Assembly (NCBI GenBank): GCA_914767715.1
Contig: OU612070.1
Span: 19,516,025 to 19,580,024 of the forward strand
DNA from: Membranipora membranacea
Lineage: Eukaryota; Bryozoa; Gymnolaemata; Cheilostomatida; Membraniporidae
Length of the DNA: 64,000 bases
Reading direction: 5' to 3'
Shown here: piece after piece, positions 33,701 through 44,180 of the stretch
Position numbering within the stretch: the stretch's first letter is position 1
How the letters are laid out: the number at the start of each line of letters is the position of its first letter
The notes under the pieces: model-generated
Database searches by the model: none
The model's input: only the letters and a program-made list of their open reading frames with translations
Told to the model about the DNA's origin: nothing
Program-made: the position numbers and the translations under genes

Positions 33701-36700
33701 ATGACATCATCATACTCGTGTTTACTCGAATCCTTTATACTTTATCATATTAATCTCTTAGATGAGATACATAAGAATAGTGTTTATTTGTGGCCGCTTG
33801 TCTGCAACATCAATGAGAAATACTGTATTCAACAGTGCCCTTGGATAAAGCCCCTATCACTATGGTTCCATGGATCGATTATGTAAGGATTTCGGTAGTA
33901 ATCGCCCCATGGAAATGGCATTAAAGTCGAATTCCGATTGTGGCGAATGACTTTTTGGACGCGAATATCCAAACCGTGTTTATTCGACGCATATCTTAAT
34001 TGGCGTCGTGGCTGAATGGTTAGCGGCGTTGCACACAATGCCTTCAAAGGGATTTAGCGAGGGAGGCCGGGGTTCAAATCTCGGCCTGGCAGATTCTTTT
34101 CATGTTTTTCCCATCATGGGAATGGTTAGAATCCACTGGATTCTAACCATTCGAAATTGGGGTGAACCACAAAATCGACCCATGGAACCATAGTGATTAG
34201 CTATTTTATCCCATCTCATGTAAACTTGATTGTAGGATTTTAATAGCATATAATTGCCAATTAATGACAGCAACCGTAACTAGGCACTTGAAAAAAATTC
34301 TAGGGACTATATAAATCTGTCAATCGTATTTCAAAATCGACCAATAAGAACCAGAAAAATGTGGGGCGGGGAATTTTAGATCTCTGCGACTGTGCAATTG
34401 TGAGTCAAAGCTGATGCATTTTCACCACTTTCTATAAGGAGATTTTTGGAAAAAGATTTATATAGGGATGTGTGTGTGAAAAATCTGCATCAGCCCATGC
34501 AATTTTCATCTCAATAAAGTCAAGACTGCTCATCATATTCCCAAAAAAGCAGGAGGAATTTGAATGCTGCTAACCCCATTTGAATTTGATATGGCTGGGT
34601 GATCGCTTTACATTGACTGGCCCTTATATACTGGTTGAGCCACTTTAAGGAGAACAACAGAGTTTTTAATAAATTCTTCCTTGCCTTGAATCATTGCTGA
34701 ACTATTGGGGAAGTCCCCACACCCTCACTGACAAGCTTGAGTCAAATACTGAGCTTCTTCTTAACTACCCGCGCAAGGTTTTATTTACTCATTGGCTTTG
34801 ACATTGTACACTGCCCGTGAGAAGGATCAAGGCCTCTTCCAAATACAGACAACACATCTTGATCTTGTTTAAGCCATGCTTTTAAAACATTGTCTGTGAT
34901 AATCTTAGATATCCAGGTGTAAAGCAGATATACTATGACAACACCTACAATGGCAGAAATGAAATAAACAGCACAATTAAAAAGATCTCCAGTTTAGTAG
35001 AGCTAGGAAAGAACATCACAGATGAGCAGCTGAGACAAGCAAAGGATGCTGTAGATCCCTCTGATCCTGTTATGCACCTTTTTTCTTCTGCAAGTTTTTA
35101 TTCTAGAACCATTTAACTTTTTGGTGTGAAAGGTAGATAGCTTGTAGTTGGACCACAGATTCCTGTTCTATTGCTTATTTTGGTGTGGTAGATTAACTTT
35201 GTTATGTGACCATGCCCATAGAACACCACTGCACTATGTACAGATATTTTTGTTCTTTCATACCAAACAACGCCGATAACAATAGTCGCATAATAATAGA
35301 AATAATAGAGGGCATGTAGTTATAAACTTTGAATAATTATATGTTTATTGTTTCCTGAAAGATATTCTGATTGTGAAATGTCAATAAGTTATTTGTTTTT
35401 TTTTGTTGCCATTTGTTATTGAAATGTTGCTTTCTCACTAGACATGTTGGGTGTTTATTAACAGATAAGATTATCTTTTTCTTATACAGGGCACTACTGG
35501 TAAACCAAAATGTATAGTTCACTCACATTACGGACTCGCTAATCATGTTCTATGTCAAGTCCCTAGAGATTTAGAGGTTGGTCTGTCTTACGAAAAATAA
35601 CCAATTTTTATTTTCACTGAAGAGATTATCATGATTAATAATTTGCTGGTGTCAAATAATCTATTGGTATATAAATGTAATGCCCAGCCTCATCTTAGTT
35701 TGTCCAGCCTAGTCCATGTTTGTTCCCAGTTGGTTGAGCTAGTTGAGCCCTCAAACATATATATTAGAAATAAAGTATGCTGTCACATTAGGATACAGGG
35801 TAGTGTTCATACGCCGTTTATTTTATATCATCTATTTTTAGAGCATAATGGTAACATCGAACAACTTGGATGAGCTGTGTGGATATGCTGGCGTAGTTAT
35901 CGGCTTAGCAGGGTACTCGAAGAAAGTAGTGTTAGGGCCAGGATCAACTGATGAAGAGTGGCTTAGGAAAATGGCACATGCTATAAATAGTGAAAGGTGC
36001 GTATAAATATATGTGCTTCACCTCCCAAACTCTTATTGTCAATTTGCCCCCCCCCCCCTCACCTCATCTGGCTGCACAAAAAACATTGATAAGATTTGCC
36101 AAAAATGGACCTTATTTGACACTTAGATATTGCACTTGACCCATATTGCTTTTCAAAGTTGCAGAGTGGGAATCTATATCTATTCTTTGTGTTTTCACCA
36201 ATTATCTCATATAGTCTGAGGAACTTTCATGTTTCATTTTAAATTGAAAAATATCTGCATTTACTCTGGATGATTTTTCCTTATTTTACAGCATCCAGCA
36301 CCTTGTTGTGACAGCAGGCTTCTATTCATTTTTCATGAAGCTAGCCAAAGAAGAAAAGCTCGAGTTCCCCTCTGTACTAACAGTCATGTTGGGAGGACAA
36401 ATGTTCTCACCTAAATTTCGCCAAGACATAGTCAAATACTTTAATGCTCATCTCTGGGTAAATCAACTATTAAATTGCCAACTTTCAAGCATGATTATCA
36501 AAGTGTAAATGTATATATTTAATAATTGGATATTATGGTGCTATAGGGTACTTTGGTATAAATAATCTAGTTTCAATTTGATAGTGTTGATTGATAATAA
36601 TTAATTCTCATTGATATGAACGAATTGCTGGTGGATATTCCAGTTATAAATCTGGTATCTTGAATCTATAGTTGAACATTTTCTCCAAAACCTCAAATAA

Positions 36701-39700
36701 TACAATTTTCCAGCCTTTTTCATTATGTTGCTACCTCATGTTGCTCGAGTTTTCTCCACATTTAGTTGATCATGTTGAATTTTTCCTGTTGTAGAACCTT
36801 TATGGACTATCTGAAGTGATAATATTATCAGGGACAGCAATAGAAGATTCTGATAAGTCAAGGAGACAGCAGCTAGAAGGCAAAATGTTACCTATTTATG
36901 AAACTGAGGTTTGTATATGCGAAAGCAAACTTTCCAGTTTTTATAAATTATTCTGATGGAGTTTTTTGTATTGGGTTTCTGCTTGAAAATTTCTAATAAA
37001 ATAATTGATTAAAAGTTGTGATAAAAATGCAGTGGTGTGGACTGATAGTCCACGCCAGAGAGGTCGAGACTTGAGTGGCAAACACCCGATTATACCAAGC
37101 TGCGACCACCCCGATCCGACCAGCAACCGGGAAGCCCCATCTATCAAATGCCTCCTACACACCACCCCCCAGTTATTGGAATTGCTCCAATGGTTGAGGC
37201 AAAATAATCCCAATGACAACCAATTAAGCTGAACAGTCCACTCCTCAGCAGTCATTTATTTTGTATTTTCTGGTTTTTTAACATAAAATTGTTGTAGACT
37301 CATCTTACACAGGCCATGCACTGCTCTCCATATGTTTGTAGGTAAAACTTGTCAATGAGTCTGGAGATGTAGTACCTGCAGGTGAACCAGGCCAAATATT
37401 AGCCAAAACACACTGTACTTTTTCTAAGCACAAAAACTCAGACCCAAAAGTATATGCATCTCTCTTCACTGATGATGGATTCTACAAAACAGGGTAATTA
37501 CTGTGATGTCAAAAGATAGTAGAATTTAAATTTGAGCATAGCAAATTGGTAAAAGTAAGTCTCATAAAAAATTTGTTGTCCATATTATTCCTCCCCTCAC
37601 AATTAAATCCCTGTAGATGGACTACCAAGTGACTACGACCTATGCTGGATCTGAATTACACTTCCTCTTTAAGCAGGTCAATACAAATGATTGCCAGTAT
37701 GACAGTCGATATTTTGTCATTATAATTTAGTTAATCAGAGAACATCATGCCTCAGTCAGGCCCCCAGCGAGCTAGCATATAGTACAACTGATGAGAACCT
37801 AAAACCAAACAATAAGGAGTAGGGAGACATTCAGTTGGTCAGTTTGTTAGAGCTACCAGTCTTTGGTAGGCAAGTGTTGAATATGCTGGGTTGAAATCTT
37901 TATGTATGTTGTGCTCTATCTACAAACCGAGATCACACTGGGGCAGCCTCTCCCTCAAGGCAGTCGCAGTTTTGCCACCCATTCTTTGGGATGATGTGCC
38001 CTTTCAGTTTTGAACATTTTATTCCAACTCAAAGTCAGAAGTACCAGGAAGATTAGATAAAACTATGGAGAAGAATTTCACCGTGGTGTACCTCTAAAAT
38101 TCTTTACATTTTGTCACAATACTTATACTGTTACAGTGATATGGGTGTAATGGATGAGGATGGTGCCATATTTATAAAAGGAAGGACAGCCGAAGCTGTC
38201 AGGTTTAAAGTTGAAGCTGAAGTTGTCTACCCCGGACCCATAGAGGATGCACTCATGGAATTGCCTGCCATTGCAGATGCACAGGTATAAGTTTATTTTC
38301 ATATTTTTTTAATTTATTTATAGAGGTTTCCTAAAAATTTATAATTAAAGTAAATTAAAAATATCTTGTTGACCTCAGTTTGTGTTTGATGATGATAGTT
38401 TGATCACCAAACTCACCACGGCCACCAGGAAGATGAGTGTAGTATTGCATTTAAAAATTATAGCATGATGAATCCACTCAGAACTTGTGACTGCATAGGA
38501 GTAAACGATTTTTATGAGTGAGAATTGGCGATATTGGCACATAACTGTCAGTAATCTGTGTGTGTAGCTAATGGCATAGGTTCCCCAGTTCGCTGATAAA
38601 TAAATTTATACCAATTTTTGACTGGGTAATTTTTAATGTTTTTTTTATAAGTTTGGTTTTTTTTAAGAAGAGAAGAATATCATATCTAATCTACGATATC
38701 ATAAATTTAGACTGAGATATCAAAAGTTTTGTTTGTAATTTGGTTGTAGGTGGTAGCCGTATCAGGTGCAGCCTTTATTGGCGATGAAATCGTCTACTGT
38801 CTTTGGTAAGCCACAGTTAGTGAATTTGTGTGGACTCCAAACATTTCCAGTCGCATTCTAATAAACTTTCCTACCATCTGGAAGGTGCTGTCTATTATTC
38901 GTTAAATGTCAGTGTAATGATAAGATATTGAGGACCTCAATCACTTAAGAATAAGTAAGGCCTTTTAATATCTTGGAACTTGCGACCAATAAAGGCTAAT
39001 ATTCCTGTACAGCATCCGCGTTCAGTAATATATTTAAAGGTATTCTTTCAAATTCATATAGGTAATTTATATTGCCCTATAGGTGTAAAGGAAAGTAGTA
39101 AATATCAGCTAACCATAAAACTACTCTTTCAATTCTGCGAGAAATGACAAACTTCTCCGCCAGTTAATTCTTTACTTACCGTAATACCTCAACTATAGGA
39201 TGTGCGCCTTATATATGAAGGCGCCTATAAGAATGGAGCATATAGGCTCGGCTATCATTTGAAGCATTTTTATATTTAGCTTGGACCAAAACCATGTATT
39301 GTAAGCGAAGCTGAATAGATTAGTGCTAGCCTTGAGAACACGAAGTTTCGAGTTTACATCCCTCTGAGGGCTGTTTTTCCCAAAGGGGTGCTTTATAGCT
39401 GTAGGGTGCCTTATAACTGGAGCATTTTAATTTTTTTTGTGGGGCGCTTCACTTATAAGGTCGGTGCCTTATAAGTGAGGTATTACGGTGTATCCTTACA
39501 ATCAATGATATTAATTCTATAGCTTTTGGAAGATAACTCTTAAAAACAAATCATTCCATATGTTTTTTTTTCTCACAGTGTTGCGAAGGGGCATGAGAAA
39601 CCAACAGAGGAGGAAATCAGCAGTCATATAATAAAAAGTGTAAGTATTCACTCTGATCACATTATATACTCTAGCCGAGAGTATCTCTGATTGGTGGAAT

Positions 39701-40916
39701 GGGAAAGCTGTGTAGCCTTGTCCCAAGCGATTTTGTGTGACAGTGATTGTATGATGCTTGGTTAGTGGGTTTGATAGATTGTTAGATTTTTACATCCCCA
39801 TTTTTTTAAGATAGTATCATCCGATGATTCAGATGAATATTGTTTTCCTTTTCACACAGTGTTGTTTATGCCAGCAAAACAACGATTGGCGTTCAATTTA
39901 TTACAGCTTGATGAAATGAAGCGGGCAAGTAGAATAGTTTACTTGGATAGCTTCCCTAGAACTGCTAACTCAAGAAAAGTAAGTGAACTTAAACACTGAA
40001 TTCCAAAAATGTACCATACATTATGTTGCACAAAAGCTGCCAGCAAAAGGGAAGTGATCAAAGAATGAAGATAGGACTTCAAAACATTCAAACTCTGAAA
40101 GAGCATATCAGAATTGTGATATACAAGCTTACATGGGTCAGCTATCTTTAAAAGCCTAGAAACAGTAGAAAACGATTGCGATACTTTTTATATCACCTTT
40201 ATCTAACAATCATTAGAGCAAAGTAACTTTTTGGATGATCAAATGGTTACTATTATAGTTGTTTAGCAATTAGACGCTAATTGTGCAATATTATGCAAGG
40301 TACAGTATTAGGATTGCGAACAGCATGACCGACTCTACCTGAACTAACTGTGAAACCTATCAACCAAATTTCATATATGAAGTTGCATTTCCAGCCACTT
40401 TTTGCAAAGGCTGCCACTGGACTAAAAATTCGAACGCTATACTGGTTGAGAATTATGGTGTTGAGAGTTGTCACTTGAGATTTATGCAGGCCCCCAACAA
40501 CTTGTCCAATTGTCTGATAGCTGTCTTGATAGCGCAGTTTGTAGTAAGAGTCGTTGGTTCAAGCCCCACTCAGGACACAAATTTTCATAAAGCTGAAATT
40601 AAATGGCAGATCAGGGGATAACCATGATACCAAATCATTTTTAATCCTTTCAGAAGATAATTTCCCGCCAACATTGAAATATTTTGTTATTATAACTAAG
40701 GCTATCTTGTTAGTTTTGTTTTTTCAACTAAAATGTTAAACTTGAAGCATCAGCTTTTTGCAAATTTGTTCTTCTTGTGTTTTGCAGGTGAGTAAATCAA
40801 AGATCAGAGCGCTTGTCAAAGAGTTCCTCATAAAAGATCCCGACTACGGAATGACTGAAGTGTATAAAGCAATGAAAGAAGAGCTGCAAGACGGCCAATC
40901 TACTGTCTATGAGTGA
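27790..40916 (+). CDS. Gene B: complete ANL-superfamily adenylate-forming enzyme (acyl-CoA synthetase-like)
   Basis: Fifteen coding exons: 27790-27942, 30828-30959, 31765-31818, 32142-32230, 34909-35089, 35490-35576, 35842-35996, 36292-36457, 36795-36908, 37342-37493, 38137-38284, 38750-38805, 39579-39639, 39907-39978, 40788-40916. They join to 582 codons plus stop without a frame break. The start is the first ATG after an in-frame stop at 27700; gene C has the same ATG. Motifs by residue: SSGTTGKPK 202-210 (ATP phosphate loop), NLYGLSE 340-346, YKTGD 425-429 (ribose-binding Asp), KGR ending at 444 before the hinge and lid domain, PRTANSRK 533-540 with the expected catalytic Lys540. The order and spacing are those of acyl-CoA synthetases and luciferases (large N-domain, small C-domain). 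No signal peptide or membrane segment is evident, nor is a clear C-terminal SKL peroxisome signal (it ends TVYE). Intron 5 uses a GC donor. The substrate is unknown; fatty or aryl acids are possibilities by family only. Confidence 0.9.
28013..30839 (+). repeat. Tandem duplication of 1.4 kb in gene B intron 1, ending inside exon 2
   Basis: Unit 1 is 28013-29450 and unit 2 is 29451-30839, about 95% alike by eye with small indels. Unit 1 ends with the exon 2 acceptor (ACTTGCAG) and the first 12 exon bases (29439-29450), after which unit 2 begins. The junction shares ATAC with the start of unit 1, a microhomology. A 140-bp related piece in inverted orientation is at 43618-43760, so part of the unit is itself a dispersed repeat. 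Confidence 0.9.
31383..31430 (+). repeat. (GCATT)n microsatellite
   Basis: About eight copies of the pentamer, the last ones imperfect, in gene B intron 2, followed by a GATT/GGTT-rich tract to about 31500. Confidence 0.9.
32651..32878. mobile_element. MITE-like element with CAG(G/A)-CCGTAG termini
   Basis: Left end CAGGGCCGTAGATTAG, right end (reverse complement) CAGAACCGTAGGTCTAGG; 228 bp, no coding capacity. Flanks (TGTATAA / TACAATAA) are similar enough to be a decayed target duplication, which with the termini suggests an hAT-type non-autonomous element. Gene B intron 4. Confidence 0.5.
33857..34196. mobile_element. MITE carrying an internal tRNA-like promoter
   Basis: Inverted ends TCACTATGGTTCCATGGATC and ATGGAACCATAGTGA frame 340 bp. 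Inside (+) are an A box TGGCTGAATGG (34009) and a B box GGTTCAAATCTC (34071). The tRNA-like part has poor acceptor pairing, so it is not a functional tRNA gene. A second short inverted repeat (GGTTAGAATCCA / TGGATTCTAACC) lies at 34124-34150. Gene B intron 4. Confidence 0.65.
35090..35095 (+). other. GC donor of gene B intron 5
   Basis: TCT|GCAAGT: the paralogs have GTAAGT (A, C) or GTAGGT (D) here. GC-AG introns are a known minor class of the major spliceosome; the rest of the donor is near-perfect consensus. Confidence 0.75.
37825..37990 (+). mobile_element. Degenerate second-family tRNA SINE
   Basis: ACATTCAGTTGGTCAG, GGGTTGAAATCTT and the body CACTGGGGCAGCC and AAGGCAGTCGCAG point to the same family. 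Lies in gene B intron 10. The corresponding intron of pseudogene P lacks it, so it helps date the P/B duplication. Confidence 0.45.
39178..39489. mobile_element. MITE in gene B intron 12
   Basis: Ends CCGTAATACCTCAACTATA and (reverse complement) CCGTAATACCTCACTTATAA, followed inward by GCGCC / GGCACC stretches; about 312 bp with no coding potential. The matching intron of pseudogene P lacks it, so it inserted after the inverted duplication. Confidence 0.75.
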
Positions 40917-43831
40917 TCAAACAATCGCGGCTCATCATGGATCACCAATATTTTAATTTACATCCAAGTAAAGGCTGACAGAGAGATGGGTTGCCCATTG
41001 CCTGTACATTGGCAAACCATTAGATCAACATGGGTAATTAGATGCCAATGAAGTATTAAATGCCAGTAAGGTGTTAAAAAATTAGTATCAAAAAAGTATA
41101 AGCTGCCAATAAAGTATTCAAAAAAATAGTATTGAAAATGTATTAGTTGCCAATATGAAAGTATTTAAAAAGAACAAAAAGAACCAGTGGTTATTATAGT
41201 TACATCAATTGAGTTGTTGGATTCATGTTTCTTGCTACATATTTAAACTCATTGTTATTTTCAGGTGCTATTTTTCACAAGGAGGTTTATGTTCCCTATC
41301 TATCTAAATCAGCTATTATATAATCTGCAACTTTCTGTCAAATTAATTATTTCTACCTCTTGTAGTGGCGATCACTGATTTTCAATCCTTAGTCTGTTAC
41401 AATTTTTTTATCTCATGTTTCATTACAACAATAATAGAGGTTAGGCATTATTTTGATAGAGCTAATATCTATATTTCCATACGATATCAGTAGCTTGTAG
41501 AGATGAAGGTTTTGGCTAGCACATGCTTTAGTTCAGTTCTGTGTCTGTTCTCTCATAGTAGGGCATTTCCCTAGCTTATCAATTTTCTTCGTAAACCTAT
41601 AATGAACTGTGATCTAAGGTTTAAATAACAAAAAGAATTTTCGCCATTTAAGATAACCGTCACAATGAAAATATTCAAAGATTATTACTTAACAACCTGT
41701 CCAAGCAGTACTCCATTTACAGTTTTAGAAACAGTACAAAAATGGAATCTTTGAGTCATTTACCACAACTTTTCCTATCATTACAATTTTAGTGATTAGC
41801 AGGTAGCTCATTCCTTCTGTATCCTCAGAAAAAAAAATGTAGTCGTCAACGGCGGGCAAGGGAGAGGGTCACTTCCCCACACAATCATCATGCGCTTAAG
41901 GGGGCCTGTTAAATAGGGCAGTCAAATAAGACCTAGTGTAGAAAACGACAAAAAAAAAAACTAATTAAACTGAGTGATCTTTAAAATTGATTTTCCCTGA
42001 GTCAAAACAGCTTTTTAGTTCTTTAAAAATTGAATGTCAATAGCAATTACATATTATTGAGTTTGAATTACAGAAAGGTATGCAATTAGCCTCTAGCGAG
42101 ATGAATATTAATAGCTGCCTAAAGCCTCTTTAACATACAATAACAATATTTTCAAAAGATTTTGTGTGACAACCTCAAAGTCTAATTCTAAAGAAAGGGA
42201 TGCTCACATGGTTTTTTTCGATGAAATTGACTACACTTCTTATAAAACAAAATCAGACTCGATGTGGGTTTTTCCTGTTATAGCATGACTGTTCAGATGT
42301 TGGCAGCCCTTAGTTTATTCGAAAGAAGCTGCCAATTGGGAATAGTTGCATGTAAATGTGAGAACAGATTGGGTCGTGTACACAACAAGGTGTAGATTGA
42401 TTGCTCCGAGTCTACTCTTTGATGAGCAAGTGGGCTTTTGTATAGGCTTAGGGTCCTGTTTTCCGTTGCACTTTAAGCCGTCGCTATGAAGTATACTGTT
42501 TGATAACAAAGATAATCTCGGAACGGTAAGATTCGATACTTTTTGGATTGACGTCTCAAATACCACTCGCTTGTTGTCTAAAATACTACTGTCTTCAAGG
42601 ATTGGCTGCTGCATATAATTATAGTTGCACCAATGATGGACACATGACACAGTCTTGGCAGGCAGTTTCCCTTCGTTGATATTTGTATGAATGTCATTGA
42701 AGTTGGTTTAGATATGAAGTTATCTCTCTTGATTACTTATTATTAGGTGTGATGGTAGCAGTCATTTAATGACCAGTGTCTGGTAGTGGTTTGAGACAGC
42801 ATTAGGTATTTCAATATATTGAAGTTGGTTGAGATGTATAGTTGTTTCTCTTGATTCTACTATTATGTGTGATGGTAGCAGTCATGTGATGAACAGTGTC
42901 TAGTGTTTGACGGCATACCGTAGGATATTCATAAAATATTGTCATCATTGTAGTCTTCAATCTTTCTCCAGTTCAGTGAGGGGTGGGGGGGGGGGGGGTA
43001 AAGCTTTATTAAAAACCTCAAAGCATATATTATAATTAGTTGATTCTCAAAAGTGATAATGCTGTCAACCAGGGTTAATTTATAAAATAAAATCAATCAC
43101 CGTAAAAATGTTGCTTTCAACTTGAAATTCTATCTAATGATAGGTTGCGTATACTTCAGGTTATGATATCAATGTGGACCGATTTGGACATTTTATATAT
43201 CGCTGGAAAGCTAATCAATCGCTGATTTTGAAAATATTGGTTTCAGAATGACGTCATGTCATGGCGTTGTGCTATATGATAAAAGGCAGGATAAGGTTTA
43301 TATGCTTTTTCGACTTATAATTGTATTAACGTCACGATGTCATAAAAACACGATTGTTGAACAAATTCATAGGATGATATTGGAGCGGTAACTACATCAT
43401 GGTAATATGTAGACAACAACCAACCTCAGTAGTTTCACGCATCAGGCATCAAAAAGGTAGGAGAGAAACAAGTGTGCTTAAGCCGGATTGAGCAAGCAAT
43501 AGTCCCGAAGTGTGTTCACCCAATGAAGAGGGAGTTCATTGGTTCACCAGGCAAGCAATTAGGCCAAGAAAAAAAAGTGTCTCTCTACCAGATGACTGCT
43601 CAATTAATTGTAAAAAAACATCATACTTAAAGACTCCGGAAGCACCACAGCAATTTATACTCTGGCAGCTAGTGCAGCAGTAATTATGCAATATTTTAAT
43701 ATTTAGAAAATTCAGAGCATAACTGGGTAAAAATTATGTATAGTGTTAGAAATTGTCCTCCCTTCTCATCTCATCTCATCTCATTGTCAAGGAGACTTTT
43801 TACAATAGCAGAGGTAAAATATAATGTCCCT
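40917..43831. other. Intergenic between convergent genes B and C
   Basis: Gene B 3' untranslated region with a possible AATAAA at 41108-41113, then the end of the inverted-repeat arm (to about 42160). A two-copy tandem repeat of about 125 bp lies at 42695-42910 (GAAGTTGGTT, GTGATGGTAGCAGTCAT) and a G-rich run at 42980-43000. A piece homologous in reverse to gene B intron 1 is at 43618-43760. No gene seen. Confidence 0.5.
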
Positions 43832-43966
43832 TTAAAAATTGATTCTGAATGGGGCTGATTTTGTTTTATTCACTCCTGGGCTGTAAACTGCTACGAGTTC
43901 TTTATAGTATTCAGTAATTCCGTAGTCGGCGTCTTTTATCAGGAATTCTTTGACGTGTGCTCTGAT
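43832..43966 (-). CDS. Spare or alternative last exon downstream of gene C
   Basis: Minus-strand copy of exon 15 starting after TCTATCAG. It opens with IRAHVKEFLIKDADYGITE, homologous to residues 6 onward of the normal exon 15, then diverges (YYKELVAVYSPGVNK and on) and stays open for 44 codons to TAA at 43834-43832. Splicing from gene C exon 14 (phase 0) to this acceptor would stay in frame, replacing the VSKSK beginning and giving a different tail. Either an alternative terminal exon or a decayed duplicate; the usable acceptor and open frame make the first worth testing. Confidence 0.5.
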   Translation of the reverse strand: MRAHVKEFLIKDADYGITEYYKELVAVYSPGVNKTKSAPFRINF

Positions 43967-44180
43967 CTGATAGACATGAATCATAAATACTACAATCTAT
44001 TCAAATTGATATGAATACAAAGAGCACCGCTTACCCATGGTGATGTAAAAGTTTGCCAATGATGCAGGCAGCTGGACAACCTATTTCTCTATCATTTTTA
44101 CAAAGTCATTACTTCTGAGGTAAAATAAAATATTTCTTAACAAAAATTTTATCCACTTTGTACTGGTGGGGTTGTTCTGT

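Larger units (their letters stand above)
36975..42160 (+). repeat. Right arm of the large inverted duplication
   Basis: Holds intron 9 to the 3' flank of gene B and matches the left arm in reverse orientation. It is about 0.7 kb longer, mainly from the MITE at 39178-39489 and the SINE at 37825-37990, which the left arm lacks. Confidence 0.88.

Noticed and set aside
34009-34092. tRNA gene inside the MITE
   Set aside because: Acceptor strands do not pair and the T stem has a mismatch; treated as tRNA-derived.
40525-40585. tRNA-like boxes TAGCGCAGTTTG and GGTTCAAGCCC
   Set aside because: Too short and degenerate for a gene, and no second copy with a shared body to call a SINE.
42315-42650. 111-codon minus-strand frame between B and C
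   Set aside because: No start or splice context, no second copy, composition unlike the real exons of the window.
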